A program made the translations under genes and the position numbers. The notes under the pieces are model-generated. The model did no database searches, was not told where the DNA came from, and saw only the letters and a program-made list of their open reading frames with translations. DNA of 64,000 nucleotides from Sporosarcina sp. Marseille-Q4063 (GTDB lineage Bacteria; Bacillota; Bacilli; Bacillales_A; Planococcaceae), in contig NZ_CP070502.1 of assembly GCF_018309085.1 (NCBI RefSeq), forward strand, positions 2,046,001 to 2,110,000. The letters run 5' to 3'. Each line of letters starts with the position of its first letter. Positions within the stretch are counted from its first letter, which is position 1. Below, piece after piece: positions 61,082 through 64,000 of the stretch.

Positions 61082-61330
61082 TTATCCAGTAATCGCAACG
61101 ACGGCTGTACCGACTTCAATACCACATGATTCTCCAAGTTTTTCCCTTGAATCAACATAAGATACTGGAATGCGATGCAGTTCGGCTTCCTCCACTACTG
61201 GAGTAATAAGTCGCGTCTCAGAATCCTGAGCGATGATGACCTCTATAACTTTACCTGCACGAATCGCTTTTACTGTTTGCTTTATACCGATGATTGTTTT
61301 CTGTGCCTGGGCTACTTTTTCATAAGACAT
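61082..61330 (-). CDS. rplGB: L7Ae-family ribosome-associated protein (YbxF)
   Basis: The 82-residue protein has the L7Ae/L30e fold: MSYEKVAQAQKTIIGIKQTVKAIRAGKVIEVIIAQDSETRL in outline, ending REKLGESCGIEVGTAVVAITG, collinear with Bacillus subtilis YbxF (RplGB), which binds kink-turn RNA. ATG 61330 has TTTGGAGG eight bases upstream. It begins the str operon here, after the rpoC terminator and its own strong promoter at 61376-61404. Confidence 0.95.
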   Translation of the reverse strand: MSYEKVAQAQKTIIGIKQTVKAIRAGKVIEVIIAQDSETRLITPVVEEAELHRIPVSYVDSREKLGESCGIEVGTAVVAITG

Positions 61331-61375
61331 TTCCATATCCTCCAAAGAGCAGACATATTACTATCAACCTTTTGT

Positions 61376-61404
61376 ATATTATCATTTGCATGCGAAATTG
61401 TCAA
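61376..61404 (-). promoter_or_regulatory. Promoter of rplGB-rpsL-rpsG-fusA-tuf
   Basis: On the minus strand a perfect TTGACA (complement of 61399-61404), a 17-base spacer and TAATAT (complement of 61376-61381) lie just after the rpoC terminator and 45 bases before rplGB. Confidence 0.9.
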
Positions 61405-61411
61405 CAGTGAA

Positions 61412-61451
61412 ATAAAAAATACGGGGGGATTATTTTCAAGCTCCCCCCGTA
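61412..61451 (-). terminator. Terminator after rpoC
   Basis: TACGGGGGG (61420-61428) pairs with CCCCCCGTA (61443-61451), then six T residues on the minus strand. Confidence 0.93.
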
Positions 61452-61463
61452 AATTCTAAGAGC

Positions 61464-64000
61464 TTACTCAGCTGTAGCTTTTTCGTCTATGCCTTCTAAT
61501 GGTTCATGATTCATCTCAATCTGGCGATAACGTTGCATTCCGGTTCCTGCTGGTACAAGTTTACCGATAATGACGTTCTCTTTCAGACCGAGTAATTCAT
61601 CTGATTTCCCTCTAATTGCTGCATCAGTCAGGACACGAGTTGTTTCCTGGAACGACGCGGCTGACAAGAAGGATTCTGTTTCAAGTGACGCTTTTGTAAT
61701 ACCGAGAATAACCGGGCGACAAGTTGCTGGAACTTTGCCGAGTTCGAACATTTTATTATTCGCTTCTGCAAACTGATGAATGTCGACAAGGGATCCTGGT
61801 AGCAGATCTGTGTTCCCTGCCTCGATAATATTCACTTTACGAAGCATTTGGCGAACCATTACTTCGACGTGCTTATCACCGATTTCAACACCTTGCATAC
61901 GGTATACTTTTTGAACTTCTTTCAATAGATATTCTTGAACTGTCGCAACGTCTTTTACAACGATGAGTTCTTTCGGATCAATTGAACCTTCTGTTAGCGG
62001 TTGGCCGCGTTCAATTACATCGCCGACTTTAACTGTGAAGCGCGCGTTGTATGGTCCAAGGTATTTACGCGTTTCCACGCTACCTTCGATTGTAACTTCA
62101 TGCTGACCTTCACGGATTTCATCGATTTCTGTAACGGTTCCGTTGATTTCCGAGATAACGGCTTTACCTTTCGGATTACGCGCCTCGAAAATTTCTTGAA
62201 TACGTGGAAGACCTTGTGTAATATCGTCTCCTGCAACTCCACCTGTATGGAACGTACGCATTGTAAGCTGTGTACCTGGTTCTCCGATTGATTGTGCAGC
62301 GATGATTCCAACTGCTTCACCAACTTCGACTTGTTCACCTGTTGCGAGGTTAATTCCGTAACACTTCTTACATACGCCGTGTTTCGTATCACATGTAAAT
62401 GCTGAACGAATCGTAATAGTTTCAATACCCAAGTCCGTAATAATACGAGCTGTATCTTCTGTTATCAATTCATTTCTGCCAAGTATTACGGCACCAGTTT
62501 CAGGGTGGTAAATTGTTTTCTTCGTATAACGTCCGAAAATACGCTCATCGAGTCTTTCGATGACTTCTGCACCTTCCATAAGCGCACCGATTTCCAATCC
62601 ACGATCCGTACCGCATTCGTCTTCTCTGACAATGACGTCTTGTGCAACGTCAACGAGTCGACGAGTTAGGTAACCTGAGTCAGCAGTCTTAAGCGCCGTA
62701 TCTGCAAGTCCTTTACGGGCACCGTGTGTAGAAATAAAGTACTCAAGAACAGTTAGGCCCTCTCGGAATGATGACTTAATCGGAAGTTCGATAATACGTC
62801 CAGCCGGGTTTGCCATCAATCCTCGCATTCCTGCAAGTTGCGTAAAGTTAGATACGTTACCACGAGCACCTGAATCACTCATCATAAAGATTGGGTTCAG
62901 ATTGTCCAATGATTCCATAAGTCTAACTTGAATGTCATCCCTAGCAGCACTCCAGTAAGCGATAACGCGGTCGTAACGTTCCTCATCTGTGATTAGACCA
63001 CGACGGAACTGCTTTAATACGTTGTCGACTTTACTTTGTGTTTCTGCAAGAATTTCATCTTTGTCTGGAAGCACGATAATATCGGACATACCGATTGTTA
63101 TTCCAGCACGAGTTGAGTATTTAAAGCCGAGATCCTTCATCCGGTCAAGCATTTTAGAAGTCTCTGTAATGTGGAAACGTTTAAAGATTTCAGCAATGAT
63201 ATTACCAAGAATATTCTTTTTGAACGGTCCAACAAGTTCAGTGTTTTCAAAATGCTCTTTCACATTTTCAGTTCCTGAAATGAAGTACTTATCTGGCGTT
63301 TGGATTTGCAAATTGAAATCAGTCGGTTCATTGATGTACGGGAATGATTCCGGCAAGATTTCGTTGAAAATAACTTTACCAACAGTTGTTAGTAAAAGCT
63401 TTGCATTGTTTTCTTCAGTAAATGTCGGGTTTTTGAGTGAACCAGCTTGAACAGCGATACGTGTATGAAGATGAACATAACCGTTTGTATAAGCGATCAT
63501 CACTTCATCCGTATCACGGAAAACTAGGCCTTCACCTGTTGCCCCCGTACGTTCCAATGTCAAGTAATAGTTTCCTAAAACCATATCCTGGGATGGGGTA
63601 ACAACCGGCTTCCCGTCTTTCGGGTTCAAAATGTTTTGTGCTGAAAGCATTAGAAGACGAGCTTCTGCTTGCGCTTCAGCGGATAAAGGTACGTGAACAG
63701 CCATTTGGTCACCATCAAAATCCGCGTTGTATGCAGTACATACAAGTGGGTGAAGTGTGATCGCACGACCTTCTACTAGTACCGGTTCAAATGCTTGGAT
63801 ACCAAGTCGGTGAAGTGTAGGTGCTCGGTTTAACAGCACTGGGTGTTCTTTAATAACTTCTTCTAGAACGTCCCAAACTTCCGAATGAAGGCGTTCGATT
63901 TTACGTTTAGCACTCTTAATGTTATGAGCTAGACCACGTTCAACGAGCTCTTTCATAACAAAAGGTTTAAACAATTCGATGGCCATTTCTTTCGGCAAAC
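61464..64000 (-). CDS. rpoC: RNA polymerase beta-prime subunit, C-terminal part (truncated by window edge)
   Basis: The frame is open to the right edge and gives the last 845 or so residues of RpoC. The start codon is outside. It contains [14 protein letters not shown], the catalytic magnesium loop [16 protein letters not shown], the bridge-helix and trigger-loop region [37 protein letters not shown] in outline, and the second zinc site (DECGTDRG, then [13 protein letters not shown]). The C-terminus ends GIDEKATAE, followed by a strong terminator. Together with RpoA, encoded 20 kb away, it forms the core enzyme. The usual rifampicin-target gene rpoB would be just beyond the edge. Confidence 0.98.
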   Translation of the reverse strand, partial: LPKEMAIELFKPFVMKELVERGLAHNIKSAKRKIERLHSEVWDVLEEVIKEHPVLLNRAPTLHRLGIQAFEPVLVEGRAITLHPLVCTAYNADFDGDQMAVHVPLSAEAQAEARLLMLSAQNILNPKDGKPVVTPSQDMVLGNYYLTLERTGATGEGLVFRDTDEVMIAYTNGYVHLHTRIAVQAGSLKNPTFTEENNAKLLLTTVGKVIFNEILPESFPYINEPTDFNLQIQTPDKYFISGTENVKEHFENTELVGPFKKNILGNIIAEIFKRFHITETSKMLDRMKDLGFKYSTRAGITIGMSDIIVLPDKDEILAETQSKVDNVLKQFRRGLITDEERYDRVIAYWSAARDDIQVRLMESLDNLNPIFMMSDSGARGNVSNFTQLAGMRGLMANPAGRIIELPIKSSFREGLTVLEYFISTHGARKGLADTALKTADSGYLTRRLVDVAQDVIVREDECGTDRGLEIGALMEGAEVIERLDERIFGRYTKKTIYHPETGAVILGRNELITEDTARIITDLGIETITIRSAFTCDTKHGVCKKCYGINLATGEQVEVGEAVGIIAAQSIGEPGTQLTMRTFHTGGVAGDDITQGLPRIQEIFEARNPKGKAVISEINGTVTEIDEIREGQHEVTIEGSVETRKYLGPYNARFTVKVGDVIERGQPLTEGSIDPKELIVVKDVATVQEYLLKEVQKVYRMQGVEIGDKHVEVMVRQMLRKVNIIEAGNTDLLPGSLVDIHQFAEANNKMFELGKVPATCRPVILGITKASLETESFLSAASFQETTRVLTDAAIRGKSDELLGLKENVIIGKLVPAGTGMQRYRQIEMNHEPLEGIDEKATAE

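Overview
The window looks like a chromosome segment of a spore-forming, low-GC Gram-positive rod of the order Bacillales. Gene content and order point to the Planococcaceae/Caryophanaceae (Sporosarcina-like), but this is inference from the sequence alone. Sporulation and germination genes (gerD, kbaA, cwlD, a pdaB-position gene), the SigW/RsiW pair, CdaA/CdaR/GlmM, YtoQ, SalA and a Bacillus-like ribosomal superoperon all fit. Nearly all genes lie on the minus strand, so the biological reading direction is right to left.

Right part (about 35.8-64 kb, minus strand). This is the conserved transcription/translation block: end of rpoC, rplGB, rpsL-rpsG-fusA-tuf, an inserted YuiF-type antiporter, the S10-spc-alpha run from rpsJ to rplQ including secY, adk, infA, rpmJ and rpoA, then the ECF vitamin transporter module ecfA1-ecfA2-ecfT, truA, rplM and rpsI. 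Clear SigA-type promoters precede rplGB, the antiporter, rpsJ and rplM, and strong terminators follow rpoC, tuf, rplQ and rpsI. map is absent between adk and infA; about 400 bases of non-coding or decayed sequence lie there.

Middle part (about 23-35.7 kb). An accessory stretch (alpha/beta hydrolase, LysR regulator, a solo IS1341-type tnpB element, LysE exporter, modABC, DUF421 protein, rhodanese) sits between rpsI and cwlD. The sporulation cluster cwlD-salA-gerD-kbaA and a degenerate PdaB-like gene follow, then a five-gene tRNA operon (Asn, Thr, Glu, Tyr, Gln) with structured repeats in its spacers.

Left part (1-23 kb). rocF, sigW-rsiW and cdaA-cdaR-glmM are followed by a convergent plus-strand phosphate-uptake locus (pstB, then pstS-pstC-pstA) with two four-unit Pho boxes. 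Further left are ytoQ, an amidohydrolase, an ABC-2 exporter cluster with lipoprotein and kinase-like protein, small metabolic genes, and a truncated MerR/TipAS regulator at the edge.

The least explained signals are intergenic. Four arrays of short degenerate motifs share a strict period of about 21 bp, and each lies upstream of a gene. A three-hairpin repeat shows compensatory base changes between copies. A 22-bp GAAGAAT palindrome family and a fold-back element beginning AAAAGCGC and ending GAGCTAGAC are also dispersed through the window. I found no CRISPR array, prophage or obvious new defence system.
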